15,806 nt of DNA from Gemmatimonadota bacterium (GTDB lineage: Bacteria > Gemmatimonadota > Gemmatimonadetes > Longimicrobiales > RSA9). Shown here one piece after another: positions 1-7,607 of this stretch. Position 1 is the stretch's first letter, and every line of letters starts with the position of its first letter. The translations under genes and the position numbers were made by a program. Under the pieces are notes generated by a model that did not search any database, had not been told where the DNA came from, and saw only the letters and a list, made by a program, of their open reading frames with translations. The DNA lies in contig JACQPS010000006.1 in NCBI GenBank assembly GCA_016207445.1, positions 1 to 15,806 on the forward strand, given 5' to 3'.

Positions 1-1149
1 AGCATCTACGTGTTCGTGAGCGAGCAGCCGGCCGGTGTCACGCTCGTCTCCCTGCGCCCCGACTGGGAGCCGCGTTTCCTCCAGCCGGCGCTGGAACAGT
101 CGCTCGGGCTGCCGGTGCGAGGTTACCTGCGCATGCCCTCGAGCGCGTACGTGCGGACCGGCGTCGCGCTGGAGGGCGGGCGGGCGGTGCCGGAGCCGGA
201 GGTGCGACGCGCGGCGGCGGCGGCCGATCTGCTCGTGCTGCATGGCGTGGGCGAAGACGCGCCACCGTGGACGCTCGAGCTGGCGCGCCGGGCTCGCCGG
301 GTCCTGGTGTTTCCGGCTGCGCAGGCGCAGCGGGTCGGGGTTCCTGCGACGCCGCGTCCGCCCGTTCCGGGCGAATGGTACATCACCGATGCGCCGCCAC
401 CCTCCCCGCTAGCGCCGCTCCTTGCCGCCATGCCCGTGCAGGAGCTGGCGCCGCTCGGGGAGCTGCGCCCGGTCGATGCGCCGCCCGGCGCCTGGGCGCC
501 GCTGGAAGCGAGCCGCGGGCGTCGTGGCCCGACCGCGCCGGTGCTCCTGGCTGGAGGGCAGGGCGGCCGTCGCTGGGCCGTCGCCCTGGCGGACGGATTC
601 TGGCAGTGGGCGTTTCGCGGCGGCGCGCCGCGCGAGGCGTACCGCCGCCTGTGGGCGGCGGTGGGCGGCTGGCTGATCGAGGAGGAGACCGTGCCGCTGG
701 CCGCCGCGATCCGACCGATCGAGCGCGTGGCCGCCCGCGGCGTACCCGTGCGCTGGCTGGCCGCCGGCCTGAGCCCCGACTCGCTGAGCCTGCGCGTGCT
801 GGACCAGCAGGGCGCCATCGCGCTGGATACGATGTTGCGCTCGCTGCGGCAGGATACGGCCCACGGACCGGTCCTGCCGCCGGGCCACTACCGGTACCAG
901 GCTCGCGCCTTCGCGCAGGGGCGAGAGGCCGGGGGCGCGGACGGGGCTTTCACCGTCGAGAGCTATTCGCCCGAATTCACTCGCCCGCGCGTGGGGCTCG
1001 AGGGAGTTGTCGCGCCGTCGGCGAGCGCGGCTGCGGGGTCGTTCCCGACCGCGCCGAGGCGGCTGCACGCGTCGCCCTGGCCGTACCTGCTGTTCGTGTC
1101 GCTGCTGTGCGTCGAGTGGGCGCTGCGGCGGCGCTGGGGATTGCGGTAA
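1..1149 (+). CDS. C-terminal part of a large membrane protein, BatA/GATase1-like type (5' end outside window)
   Basis: The reading frame is open from base 1 to the TAA at 1147-1149. The first GTG (base 10) has no ribosome site and lies in apparently continuous protein, so the true start is upstream; 382 residues are visible. A basic, aromatic-rich stretch around residues 180-225 (GRRWAVALADGFWQWAF, then YRRLWAAVGGWL) resembles the segment of large vWA/glutamine-amidotransferase-like membrane proteins found near batA genes, where a Gly-Arg strand is followed by W-x-W and a Trp-rich helix. An Ig-like or beta-sandwich part probably follows (about 230-320). The end carries one hydrophobic helix (WPYLLFVSLLCVEWAL) and a basic tail, so the bulk should lie on the outer side of the membrane. 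The family assignment is from pattern memory and moderate; the precise function is unknown. Confidence 0.6.
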   Translation, partial: SIYVFVSEQPAGVTLVSLRPDWEPRFLQPALEQSLGLPVRGYLRMPSSAYVRTGVALEGGRAVPEPEVRRAAAAADLLVLHGVGEDAPPWTLELARRARRVLVFPAAQAQRVGVPATPRPPVPGEWYITDAPPPSPLAPLLAAMPVQELAPLGELRPVDAPPGAWAPLEASRGRRGPTAPVLLAGGQGGRRWAVALADGFWQWAFRGGAPREAYRRLWAAVGGWLIEEETVPLAAAIRPIERVAARGVPVRWLAAGLSPDSLSLRVLDQQGAIALDTMLRSLRQDTAHGPVLPPGHYRYQARAFAQGREAGGADGAFTVESYSPEFTRPRVGLEGVVAPSASAAAGSFPTAPRRLHASPWPYLLFVSLLCVEWALRRRWGLR

Positions 1150-1158
1150 TGAAAAGAT

Positions 1159-1310
1159 TTCACCGCAGAGGCCGCAAAGAACGCAAAGGTTTCACTCTCG
1201 AGTACCGAGAGGAGCCGGCAAGCCAACGTCAAATAATGAAGTTGAATCATCGCTGAGCCGGCTGCATCGCGCGACGAACCCTTTGCGCTCTTTGCGTTCT
1301 GTGCGGTCAA
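1159..1310. repeat. Intergenic inverted repeat with CGCAAAG-type tandem arms
   Basis: Arms 1159-1193 and 1276-1310 are inverted copies matching at 29 of 35 positions. Each arm contains two copies of a roughly 9-nt unit built on CGCAAAG. The 82-nt interior is much more AT-rich in its middle (about 1229-1250) than the rest of the window. It opens with a perfect small hairpin, CTCTCG-AGTAC-CGAGAG (1195-1211). The element fills nearly all of the gap between the membrane protein gene and ftsY, and could fold into a long bidirectional hairpin. CGCAGAG/CGCAAAG-rich inverted repeats of this style recur in many environmental bacterial genomes; that is general knowledge, not tested here. Confidence 0.8.
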
Positions 1311-1332
1311 AAGAATTTCGATTGACTGACCG

Positions 1333-2256
1333 ATGACCCGACTCGTTCGCCGAAGTGAAGAAAAGAAAGCGCTCTGGCAGCGGATCAAAGAGGTCGCGCT
1401 GACCGATGTGAGCGTGCTCGCGCAGGGGCTCGACCACGCCGCGCTGGAGCGGCTCGAGGAGCTGCTGCTGGCGCACGATTTCGGCGTCCCCGCCACGCTC
1501 CGGCTGGTCGATCGCGTCGAGGGGCTGGCACGCCAGGCGAAGGTCCGGACCGAGCCGCAGTTGCGGCAGGCGGTGCAGGACGAGATCACGAACATCCTCG
1601 GCGCCAATGAAGCCGATGGCGCGCTCCGGTTCGCGCCGGACGGCTGCAGCGTGTTCCTGATGGTCGGAGTGAACGGAGTCGGGAAGACCACGACCATCGG
1701 GAAGCTGGCGCACCGGCTGCGGCAGGACGGGCGGCGCGTGCTGCTCGCGGCCGCGGATACGTGGCGCGCCGGCGCGATCGAGCAGCTCCGTATCTGGGCC
1801 GGGCGGGCCGGCGCCGACTTCGTCGGCGCGGCGCCCGGCGCGGATCCGGCCGCCGTGGCGTTCGACGCGGTCTCTGCGGCGCAGGCGCGCGGTGCCGACG
1901 TCGTCATCGTGGATACCGCTGGGCGCCTGCACACACAGGGCGACCTGATGGCCGAGCTGGCCAAGGTGGAGCGTGTCCTGGCGAAGAAGCTGCCGGGCGC
2001 GCCGCACGAGACGCTGCTCGTGCTGGACGCGACCGTCGGCCAGAACGCCATCGCCCAGGCCCGCACCTTCGCGAACGCGCTGCGGCTCACCGGGCTCGTG
2101 CTCGCCAAGCTCGACAGCACGGCGAAGGGCGGGATCGTCGTGGCGCTCCAGGAGGAGCTGCACCTGCCCGTCAAGCTGGTCGGGACCGGTGAAAGCCTGG
2201 ATGACCTCCAGCCGTTCGACGCGGCGCGCTTCGCCCGCCAGCTCCTGACCGCCTGA
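1333..2256 (+). CDS. ftsY: Signal recognition particle receptor FtsY
   Basis: FtsY is the membrane-associated SRP-type GTPase that docks ribosome-SRP complexes for co-translational membrane insertion. The 307 residues form an NG domain only: a helical N domain (about 10-90), then the G domain with VGVNGVGKTT (111-120), DTWRAGA (142-148), DTAGR (194-198), the guanine-specificity motif written AKLD (258-261) instead of the usual TKLD, and GTGE (284-287). The long acidic A domain of E. coli FtsY is absent, as in many bacteria. ATG 1333 is the first start after the repeat element; no clear Shine-Dalgarno is seen. recG follows after 13 nt, so the two are probably co-transcribed. Confidence 0.96.
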   Translation: MTRLVRRSEEKKALWQRIKEVALTDVSVLAQGLDHAALERLEELLLAHDFGVPATLRLVDRVEGLARQAKVRTEPQLRQAVQDEITNILGANEADGALRFAPDGCSVFLMVGVNGVGKTTTIGKLAHRLRQDGRRVLLAAADTWRAGAIEQLRIWAGRAGADFVGAAPGADPAAVAFDAVSAAQARGADVVIVDTAGRLHTQGDLMAELAKVERVLAKKLPGAPHETLLVLDATVGQNAIAQARTFANALRLTGLVLAKLDSTAKGGIVVALQEELHLPVKLVGTGESLDDLQPFDAARFARQLLTA

Positions 2257-2269
2257 GGAGCTCGCCCGC

Positions 2270-4369
2270 ATGCCGCCTCCCGTCCTGTCGCTGCTGGACC
2301 GGCCCGCCCAGTACCTGAAGGGCGTGGGCCCCCGACGCGCCGAGGCGCTGGCCCGTCTCGGCGTCCACAGCGCGCGCGACCTGCTCCTCCATATCCCGCG
2401 GCGCTACGAGGACGCCAGCACGGTGCAGCGCATCGGCTCGGTTCAGGTGGGGACGGACGCCACGGTCATCGGCGAGGTGGTCAGCCAGGGCGTGCTCCCG
2501 ACGCGCTCGGGTCTGCGCATCTTCCAGGCCGTGCTCCGGGACGGGAGCGGGCTGATCGAGGTGGCCTGGCCCGGCCAGCCGTTCCTGGACCGGAGCATCC
2601 ACAAGGGCGACCTGCTGCTGGTGGCCGGGCCGGTCAAGTTCTTCCACGGCCGCCAGATCCAGCCCAGGGAGCACGTGGTGCTCGGGCGCGCCGACGAGGG
2701 CGCCACCGCCGCCGGCAAGGTGCTCCCCATCTACCCCGCCACCGAGGGCCTGTCGCAGCGCATGCTGCGCGCGCTGCTGGAAACCAACCTGGACGGGCTG
2801 CTGGCGGCCGCGGAAGCGGAGGAGGTCTTCTCGCCCGCGCAGCTGCGCTCCGCGGGGGTGCCGCCGCTGCGCGACGCGCTGGAGGAGCTGCACCGGCCCA
2901 CCTCGGTGAAGCGGGCGGAGCGGGGACGGCGCCGGCTGGCGTACGAGGAGGCGTTCTTCCTGCAGCTCTTGCACGCGCGCGCGCACCGGCAGGCAGCCAG
3001 CGAGCGAGCGAGCGCGGGCGGCGGGATCGCGTTCCGGCGCACGGACGAGCTGATCGGGCTGCTCTACCGTCGGCTGCCGTTCGCGCTGACCGAGGCGCAG
3101 ACTGGGGCGCTGCGGGAGATCTTCGCGGACATGACGTCGCCACGCCGCATGAATCGGCTGCTCCAGGGCGACGTGGGCTCGGGCAAGACGGTGGTGGCCC
3201 TGTTCGCGCTGCTGCTCGCCATCGAGAACGGCTGCCAGGCCGCGCTCATGGCGCCGACCGAGATCCTGGCCGAACAGCACGCCCGCACGCTGGCCGCCTT
3301 GCTGGAAGGCCTGCCAGTCCAGGTGACGCTGCTCACGGGCAGTCTGGGCGCGGCCGAGCGGCGCGCGGCGCTGGCGTCCATCGCCTCCGGCCGGGCTCCG
3401 CTCGTGGTGGGAACCCACGCCCTGATCCAGGAGGGCGTGCAGTTCCGCAAGCTCGGCGTGGCCGTGGTCGACGAGCAGCACCGCTTCGGCGTGCGCCAGC
3501 GCATGGCGCTGGCCGAGCAGGGCGCGGCGCCGGACGTGCTGGTCATGTCCGCGACGCCCATCCCGCGCTCGCTGGCGCTGACGCTGTACGGAGACCTCGA
3601 TCTGACCGTCCTGGACGAGCTGCCGCCCGGGCGCCGGCGCATCAAGACCGCGCTGCGCGATGAGGCCGCGCGCGCGCGCGCGTATGACTTCATCCGCGAG
3701 CAGGTCGCGGCCGGGCGCCAGGCGTACGTCGTCTATCCGCTGGTGGAAGAGTCGGAGAAGGTGGACCTGCGCGCGGCCACGCAGGAGTTCGAGCGGCTGT
3801 CCCGCAACGTCTTCCCCGAGCTGCGCCTCGGCCTGATCCACGGCCAGATGCCTGCGGACGAGAAAGACGCCACCATGCGCGCCTTCGTCGCCGGCGAGAT
3901 CGCTGTGCTGGTCTCGACCACCGTGATCGAGGTGGGGATCGACGTGGCCAACGCCACGGTCATGCTGGTCGAGCACGCCGAGCGCTTCGGCCTGTCGCAG
4001 CTCCACCAGCTGCGCGGCCGCGTGGGCCGGGGCGCCGACGAGAGCTACTGCATCCTGATCGCTAGCGGCGACGAGGAGTCCAACCGCCGGCTGGGCGTGT
4101 TCGTGTCGACCGACGACGGCTTCGCCATCGCCCGCGCCGACCTGCACCTGCGCGGCATGGGCGACTTCTTCGGCGCGCGCCAGCACGGCCTGCCCGACTT
4201 CCGCTTCTGGGACCCGGAAAAGGACGAGGACCTGCTCCTGCTCGCGCGCGAGCAGGCGCGCGCGCTGGTCGAGCTGGACCCCGACCTGTCGCAGCCCGAG
4301 CACCGCCCCTTTGCCGAGGTGCTCAGGGCCCGCTACGCCGAGCGCGAAAGGCTGTACGAGGTCGGCTGA
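2270..4369 (+). CDS. recG: ATP-dependent DNA helicase RecG
   Basis: RecG is a superfamily 2 double-stranded DNA translocase that regresses stalled forks and processes Holliday-type junctions. The 699 residues match the usual length. The N-terminal wedge/OB part includes the helix-hairpin-helix-like LKGVGPRRAEALARLGV (16-32) and an OB fold (about 60-140). The motor carries Walker A GDVGSGKT (300-307), DEQH (401-404), SATPIPR (427-433), TTVIEVGIDV (550-559) and motif VI QLRGRVGRG (580-588). The C-terminal region contains the GMGDFFGARQHG motif typical of RecG. GAGGAG at 2255-2260 overlaps the ftsY stop and lies 9 nt before the ATG, fixing the start and suggesting coupling to ftsY. A (CG)8 run lies inside the gene at 3667-3682. 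Confidence 0.97.
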   Translation: MPPPVLSLLDRPAQYLKGVGPRRAEALARLGVHSARDLLLHIPRRYEDASTVQRIGSVQVGTDATVIGEVVSQGVLPTRSGLRIFQAVLRDGSGLIEVAWPGQPFLDRSIHKGDLLLVAGPVKFFHGRQIQPREHVVLGRADEGATAAGKVLPIYPATEGLSQRMLRALLETNLDGLLAAAEAEEVFSPAQLRSAGVPPLRDALEELHRPTSVKRAERGRRRLAYEEAFFLQLLHARAHRQAASERASAGGGIAFRRTDELIGLLYRRLPFALTEAQTGALREIFADMTSPRRMNRLLQGDVGSGKTVVALFALLLAIENGCQAALMAPTEILAEQHARTLAALLEGLPVQVTLLTGSLGAAERRAALASIASGRAPLVVGTHALIQEGVQFRKLGVAVVDEQHRFGVRQRMALAEQGAAPDVLVMSATPIPRSLALTLYGDLDLTVLDELPPGRRRIKTALRDEAARARAYDFIREQVAAGRQAYVVYPLVEESEKVDLRAATQEFERLSRNVFPELRLGLIHGQMPADEKDATMRAFVAGEIAVLVSTTVIEVGIDVANATVMLVEHAERFGLSQLHQLRGRVGRGADESYCILIASGDEESNRRLGVFVSTDDGFAIARADLHLRGMGDFFGARQHGLPDFRFWDPEKDEDLLLLAREQARALVELDPDLSQPEHRPFAEVLRARYAERERLYEVG

Positions 4370-4489
4370 CCGTTCACGATCCCGAGCGGAGAACGCCGCA
4401 GGCCTCCCGCAGTCGAGGATCTTGTTCCGGTGGGGCGTCTCTGCGTGACCCCTGGCCCACGGCCTCGCTGCCGCCGTATTCTCCACCCC
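4370..4489. other. Intergenic gap with a solo AGGGGTC-type arm
   Basis: This 120-nt gap follows recG. It holds no convincing terminator. Bases 4446-4459 (TGACCCCTGGCCCA) read, on the minus strand, as one and a half units of the AGGGGCC/AGGGGTC tandem seen before rplI (13 of 14 positions). No partner arm is visible, so it may be a decayed element or a chance match. Confidence 0.4.
4477..4482 (+). promoter_or_regulatory. Possible -10 box of a leaderless promoter
   Basis: TATTCT ends 7 nt before ATG 4490 and fits the TAnnnT -10 pattern placed so that transcription would start at or near the A of the start codon. There is no Shine-Dalgarno before that ATG and no obvious -35 box. This supports ATG 4490 over the upstream GTG at 4430, but the box could be chance. 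Confidence 0.35.
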
Positions 4490-5131
4490 ATGCCCGCTCC
4501 ATCCCCGTGGCCGCCCCGCCGGCTCCCCGCAGCGGTTCGACGCCGCCTCGAGGTGGCCACCGCCATCGCCTGGGAGGCGCTGGTGGAGGCGCACACGCGC
4601 CATGCGCTGCAATTCGTCGCTTTGCTGGCGCACCGTCTCCCCTTCGACGAGGCCGTCGACCGCTACCTGCGCGACATGGATGTCGGTGACGTGACTGCGA
4701 CCGCGGTCCGGCCGCGCGTGCTCACCGCGCTCGAGGACGCCGAGCGGTCCGATGCCGGTCGGCCCTCGCTCCCAGCGCCCGACGAGGGAGGGGAGCCCGT
4801 CGAGGGGTGGAAGCGCTTCCGTCCCGATGTCCTCATGCGCGGCGTCCAGGAGCGACACCGCCGGCGCGAGGAGACCGAGCGCTGGATCCAGCTCGCGATC
4901 GCGCGCGCGGAGGAGGGAGTCATCAGCGCCCACGTCGACAACGCCATCACCTTTGCGGCCACGCTGGCCGACCACATGCCCCTGGACCGCGCCATCGAGG
5001 CGTACATCGCCGCCGTCCCCCTCACCGGCGGCCGCGCCCAGGCGGTGCTCCAGCGCACGCTCGCCCGCCTCGCCGAAGCGCAGTTCCCCGCCGCCGGCCC
5101 GGCCGCGGCCACGGAAGATGCGGATAGCTGA
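4490..5131 (+). CDS. Hypothetical helical protein with two internal repeats
   Basis: I do not recognise a named family. The product is 213 residues from ATG 4490; an in-frame GTG at 4430 would add 20 Pro/Arg/Gly-rich residues that look non-protein-like. Residues 34-85 and 147-198 align without a gap over 52 positions with 18 identities, sharing the pattern A-H-x3-A-x2-F-x-A-x-L-A-x3-P-x-D-x-A-x3-Y. The halves are joined by a charged, Pro-rich linker (about 86-130). Each repeat is probably two or three helices, so the fold may be a duplicated helical hairpin. There is no signal peptide, membrane segment or Cys/His metal cluster. It stands alone between recG and the prs promoter. Codon use looks like its neighbours, and the conserved duplication argues that it is a real gene. 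Confidence 0.7.
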   Translation: MPAPSPWPPRRLPAAVRRRLEVATAIAWEALVEAHTRHALQFVALLAHRLPFDEAVDRYLRDMDVGDVTATAVRPRVLTALEDAERSDAGRPSLPAPDEGGEPVEGWKRFRPDVLMRGVQERHRRREETERWIQLAIARAEEGVISAHVDNAITFAATLADHMPLDRAIEAYIAAVPLTGGRAQAVLQRTLARLAEAQFPAAGPAAATEDADS

Positions 5132-5167
5132 GCCGCGCACCCCCCGATGTCTGCCCATCCCAAGCCG

Positions 5168-5195
5168 TTGACACATCGCGAGGGCCCGTCATAGT
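5168..5195 (+). promoter_or_regulatory. Probable promoter of the prs operon
   Basis: A perfect TTGACA (5168-5173) is followed after 16 nt by CATAGT (5190-5195); alternatively TAGTTT (5192-5197) after 18 nt. Transcription would start near 5202, giving a leader of about 40 nt before prs. It is the only perfect -35 hexamer I noticed in an intergenic stretch of this GC-rich window, and it sits in the gap before a housekeeping cluster. Confidence 0.65.
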
Positions 5196-5240
5196 TTTGC
5201 AGGCTAATGTTATTTGCTGGACCCGAACGCTCTGGGCCGC

Positions 5241-6191
5241 ATGGCTGATCACGAATTCCGGGGACCGCTGCTCCTGCTGGCCGGCACGGCCAACCGGCCG
5301 TTGGCCGAGGAAGTGGCGGACGAGCTCGGCATCCCGCTGGGCGACATGACGATCAAGCGGTTCGCCGATGGCGAGATCTTCGTGCGCATCAACCAGAACG
5401 CGCGCGGTCGCGACGTCTTCATCATTCAGCCGATGCCGCCGCCGGCCGACAGCATCATGGAGCTGCTGCTCATGGTGGATGTGGCGAAGCGGGCGTCGGC
5501 GGCCCGCGTGACGGTGGTCGTGCCGTACTATGGCTACGCGCGGCAGGACCGGAAGGACCAGCCGCGCGTGGCGATCAGCGCGAAGCTGGTGGCGAATCTG
5601 ATCGAGGCGGCGGGCGCGGAGCGAGTGCTGGGAATGGATTTCCATACGCATCAGATCCAGGGCTTCTTCGACATACCGGTCGATCACCTGTACGCGGCGC
5701 CGGTGTTGACCCGGTACTTCAAGGAGAAGGGGCTCGACAACCCGGTGGTGGTGGCGCCGGACGTGGGGGCGGCCAAGATGGCGCGCGGCTTCGCCCGACG
5801 GCTGAACGCGAGCTTCGCCATCATCGACAAGCGGCGTCCGGCGCCGAACCAGGCGGAGGTGCTCACGGTGGTCGGCGAGGTGGAGGGCCGGATCTGCGTG
5901 ATCGTGGACGACATGATCGACACGGCCGGCACGCTGGGAGGCGTGATCCACGCGCTGCGCGAGCGCGATGCCAGCGAAGTCTACGCTGCCGCCTCGCACG
6001 CGATCCTGTCGGGGCCGGCGGTCGAGCGACTCCGCGACGCACCCGTCACCGAGGTCGTGGTCACGAACACGCTGTACGTGCCGGACGAGAAGCGGTTTCC
6101 CAAGCTGACCATCCTCTCGATCGCGCCGCTGCTGGCGCAGGCGGTCCGCTACACGCATTCGAACGAGTCGGTGAGTCAGCTGTTTGACTGA
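5241..6191 (+). CDS. prs: Ribose-phosphate pyrophosphokinase (PRPP synthetase)
   Basis: Prs transfers pyrophosphate from ATP to ribose 5-phosphate, giving PRPP for purine, pyrimidine, histidine, tryptophan and NAD synthesis. From ATG 5241 the product has 316 residues, close to the usual 310-315; an in-frame TTG at 5214 would add nine unconserved residues. Visible motifs are FADGEIFVRI (41-50), the catalytic flexible loop PYYGYARQDRK (95-105), the metal/ATP-site segment MDFHTHQIQGFF (132-143), and the PRPP-binding loop VIVDDMIDTAGT (220-231). These fit the class I bacterial enzyme. rplY follows with its ribosome site touching the prs stop codon, so the two genes are probably co-transcribed and perhaps translationally coupled. 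Confidence 0.97.
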   Translation: MADHEFRGPLLLLAGTANRPLAEEVADELGIPLGDMTIKRFADGEIFVRINQNARGRDVFIIQPMPPPADSIMELLLMVDVAKRASAARVTVVVPYYGYARQDRKDQPRVAISAKLVANLIEAAGAERVLGMDFHTHQIQGFFDIPVDHLYAAPVLTRYFKEKGLDNPVVVAPDVGAAKMARGFARRLNASFAIIDKRRPAPNQAEVLTVVGEVEGRICVIVDDMIDTAGTLGGVIHALRERDASEVYAAASHAILSGPAVERLRDAPVTEVVVTNTLYVPDEKRFPKLTILSIAPLLAQAVRYTHSNESVSQLFD

Positions 6192-6202
6192 AGGAGAACC
6201 CC

Positions 6203-6922
6203 ATGGCGGCGACGGCGAATCTGAACGCAGTACTGCGGCAGGGGCGAGGCAAAGGCCCGGCGCGGCGGCTCCGGCGCGCAGGGCGCGTGCCGGCCGTGAT
6301 CTACGGTCACGGCGATGAGACGCGGGCGCTCTCGGTGGACGCGCGCGAGCTCGAGCACCTGTTCGGGCGCATCAGTATCGAGAGCACGATCATCGATCTG
6401 ACCATCGAGGGCGACGGCGCTGGCACGGTGAAGGCCCTGGTGCGCGAGGTGCAGATGCACCCCTACAAGCCGGAAGTGGTCCACGTCGACTTCTATCAGA
6501 TCCACGCGGGCGAGCGCATCCACGTCGCGATCCCCATCCGGCTGGTCGGCACGGCGGCGGGCGTCAAGGCAGGCGGGCTCATGCAGCTCGCGCTGCACGA
6601 CGTCGCCATCCGCTGCCTGCCGGAGCAGATCCCGGACGCCATCGAGCACGATGTCTCCGCGCTGGAGATCGGCGACTCGGTGCACGTGCGTGAGCTCGCG
6701 GTGCCGCCCGGCGTCGAGATCGAGGAGGATCCGGACCGCACGGTGTGCAGCGTGATCCCGCCGCAGGTCATCGCGCTCGAGGCACCGCCGGTCGCTGCCG
6801 AGGGCGTGGGTGGCGAGGTGGAGCCGGAGCTGATCCGCCGTCGTCCCGAGGAGGAGGAGCAGCCTCCGGCCACGGCGCAGGGTGGCGCCGAAGGGAGCGA
6901 GTCGAAGAAGGGCCAGCGGTGA
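6203..6922 (+). CDS. rplY: 50S ribosomal protein bL25, long CTC form
   Basis: bL25 binds the E-loop of 5S rRNA in the large subunit; the longer CTC form carries an added second beta domain. The 239 residues start NAVLRQGRGKGPARRLRRAGRVPAVIYG (8-35; N-terminal 5S rRNA-binding barrel), continue with VHVDFYQIHAGERIHVAIPI (93-112) and the TL5/CTC C-terminal domain with DVSALEIGDSVHV (150-162). They end in an acidic, Pro/Glu-rich tail (about 195-239) of the low-complexity kind seen in long members. AAGGAG at 6191-6196 lies 6 nt before the ATG and overlaps the prs stop. The prs-rplY(ctc)-pth order is a well-known conserved arrangement. Confidence 0.95.
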   Translation: MAATANLNAVLRQGRGKGPARRLRRAGRVPAVIYGHGDETRALSVDARELEHLFGRISIESTIIDLTIEGDGAGTVKALVREVQMHPYKPEVVHVDFYQIHAGERIHVAIPIRLVGTAAGVKAGGLMQLALHDVAIRCLPEQIPDAIEHDVSALEIGDSVHVRELAVPPGVEIEEDPDRTVCSVIPPQVIALEAPPVAAEGVGGEVEPELIRRRPEEEEQPPATAQGGAEGSESKKGQR

Positions 6923-6928
6923 TACGGC

Positions 6929-7035
6929 AGGGGTCAGGGATCAGGGTCAGGGTCCAGGGATGCGAGTCGTCGGTTCCCCATTACGAGGCCGGCGTCACCT
7001 GGATCTCGGATTGCTGACCCCTGACCCCTGACTCC
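6929..7035. repeat. AGGGGTC-type inverted tandem-heptamer element before pth
   Basis: Left arm 6929-6962 contains AGGGGTC, AGGGATC, AGGGTC, AGGGTCC and AGGGATG in tandem. Right arm 7014-7035 reads on the minus strand as AGTC, then AGGGGTC twice, then AG. The loop between them is 51 nt of unique sequence. The element begins 7 nt after the rplY stop and ends directly at the pth ATG, so it occupies the whole gap and replaces any Shine-Dalgarno. Confidence 0.85.
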
Positions 7036-7602
7036 ATGAAGTTCATCTGCGGGCTCGGCAACCCGGGCCCGGAGTACGAGGCCACGCGTCACAACGTGGG
7101 GTGGTGGGTGGTCGACCGGTTGCGGCAGGCGTGGGGTTTGGGGCGGTACCGGCGTGAGGGGGCGGCCCAGGTGGCCGACGGGCGCGTGGGAGAGCACTCC
7201 GTCCGCCTGATCAAACCCCTGACCTACGTGAACCGGAGCGGGGCGGCGCTGGCGCCGCTCCTCCGCCTCGACGACTTCGACGCGGGACGGGACCTCCTGG
7301 TCGTAGTGGACGACGTCGCGCTCGACGTCGGGCGCGTGCGCGTGCGCGCACGCGGCAGCGCCGGCGGCCACAACGGGCTAAAGTCGGTCGAGGCCGTGCT
7401 CGGTACGCGCGAGTACGCGCGGCTGCGTATCGGTGTGGGCGCGAAGCCGCGCGGCGTCGATCTGGCCGACTGGGTGCTCTCGCCCATGCCGGCGGATGAG
7501 GAGGTGCGCGTGCTCGAGGTTCTGCCCGCGCTTGTCGACGTCATCAGCGCCTGGGTGGAGGGTGGGGTCGGTGCGGCGCTCGCCCACGTGCAGAAGCTCT
7601 GA
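7036..7602 (+). CDS. pth: Peptidyl-tRNA hydrolase
   Basis: Pth cleaves the ester bond of peptidyl-tRNAs dropped by stalled ribosomes, recycling the tRNA. The 188 residues match the family length. Signature GLGNPGPEYEATRHNVG (6-22) contains the catalytic His19. KPLTYVNRSG (60-69) includes the substrate-binding Asn66, with Val65 where Met is common. Asp92/Asp93 follow, and GSAGGHNGLKS (107-117) includes Asn113. No Shine-Dalgarno precedes ATG 7036: the upstream bases are the pyrimidine-rich right arm of a repeat element. Initiation must therefore rely on coupling, weak initiation or an unusual leader. hppA follows after 54 nt. Confidence 0.96.
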   Translation: MKFICGLGNPGPEYEATRHNVGWWVVDRLRQAWGLGRYRREGAAQVADGRVGEHSVRLIKPLTYVNRSGAALAPLLRLDDFDAGRDLLVVVDDVALDVGRVRVRARGSAGGHNGLKSVEAVLGTREYARLRIGVGAKPRGVDLADWVLSPMPADEEVRVLEVLPALVDVISAWVEGGVGAALAHVQKL

Positions 7603-7607
7603 CAGCC

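Noticed and set aside
963..2174. Open frames on the minus strand opposite ftsY and across the repeat element
   Set aside because: They are low-complexity Ser/Arg/Ala products spanning a gene and an intergenic hairpin; no domain is visible.
4430..4489. GTG 4430 as the start of the duplicated-repeat protein
   Set aside because: The added 20 residues are Pro/Arg/Gly/Cys-rich, partly encoded by the solo repeat arm, and ATG 4490 has a well-placed -10 box.
2171..5176. Open frame of about 1000 codons on the minus strand opposite recG and its neighbour
   Set aside because: It lies antisense to well-identified genes, has Arg/His/Gln/Ala-rich content without motifs, and is expected from the strong third-position GC bias.
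5214..5240. TTG 5214 as the prs start
   Set aside because: The extra residues are not family-like, and the ATG at 5241 gives the normal length.
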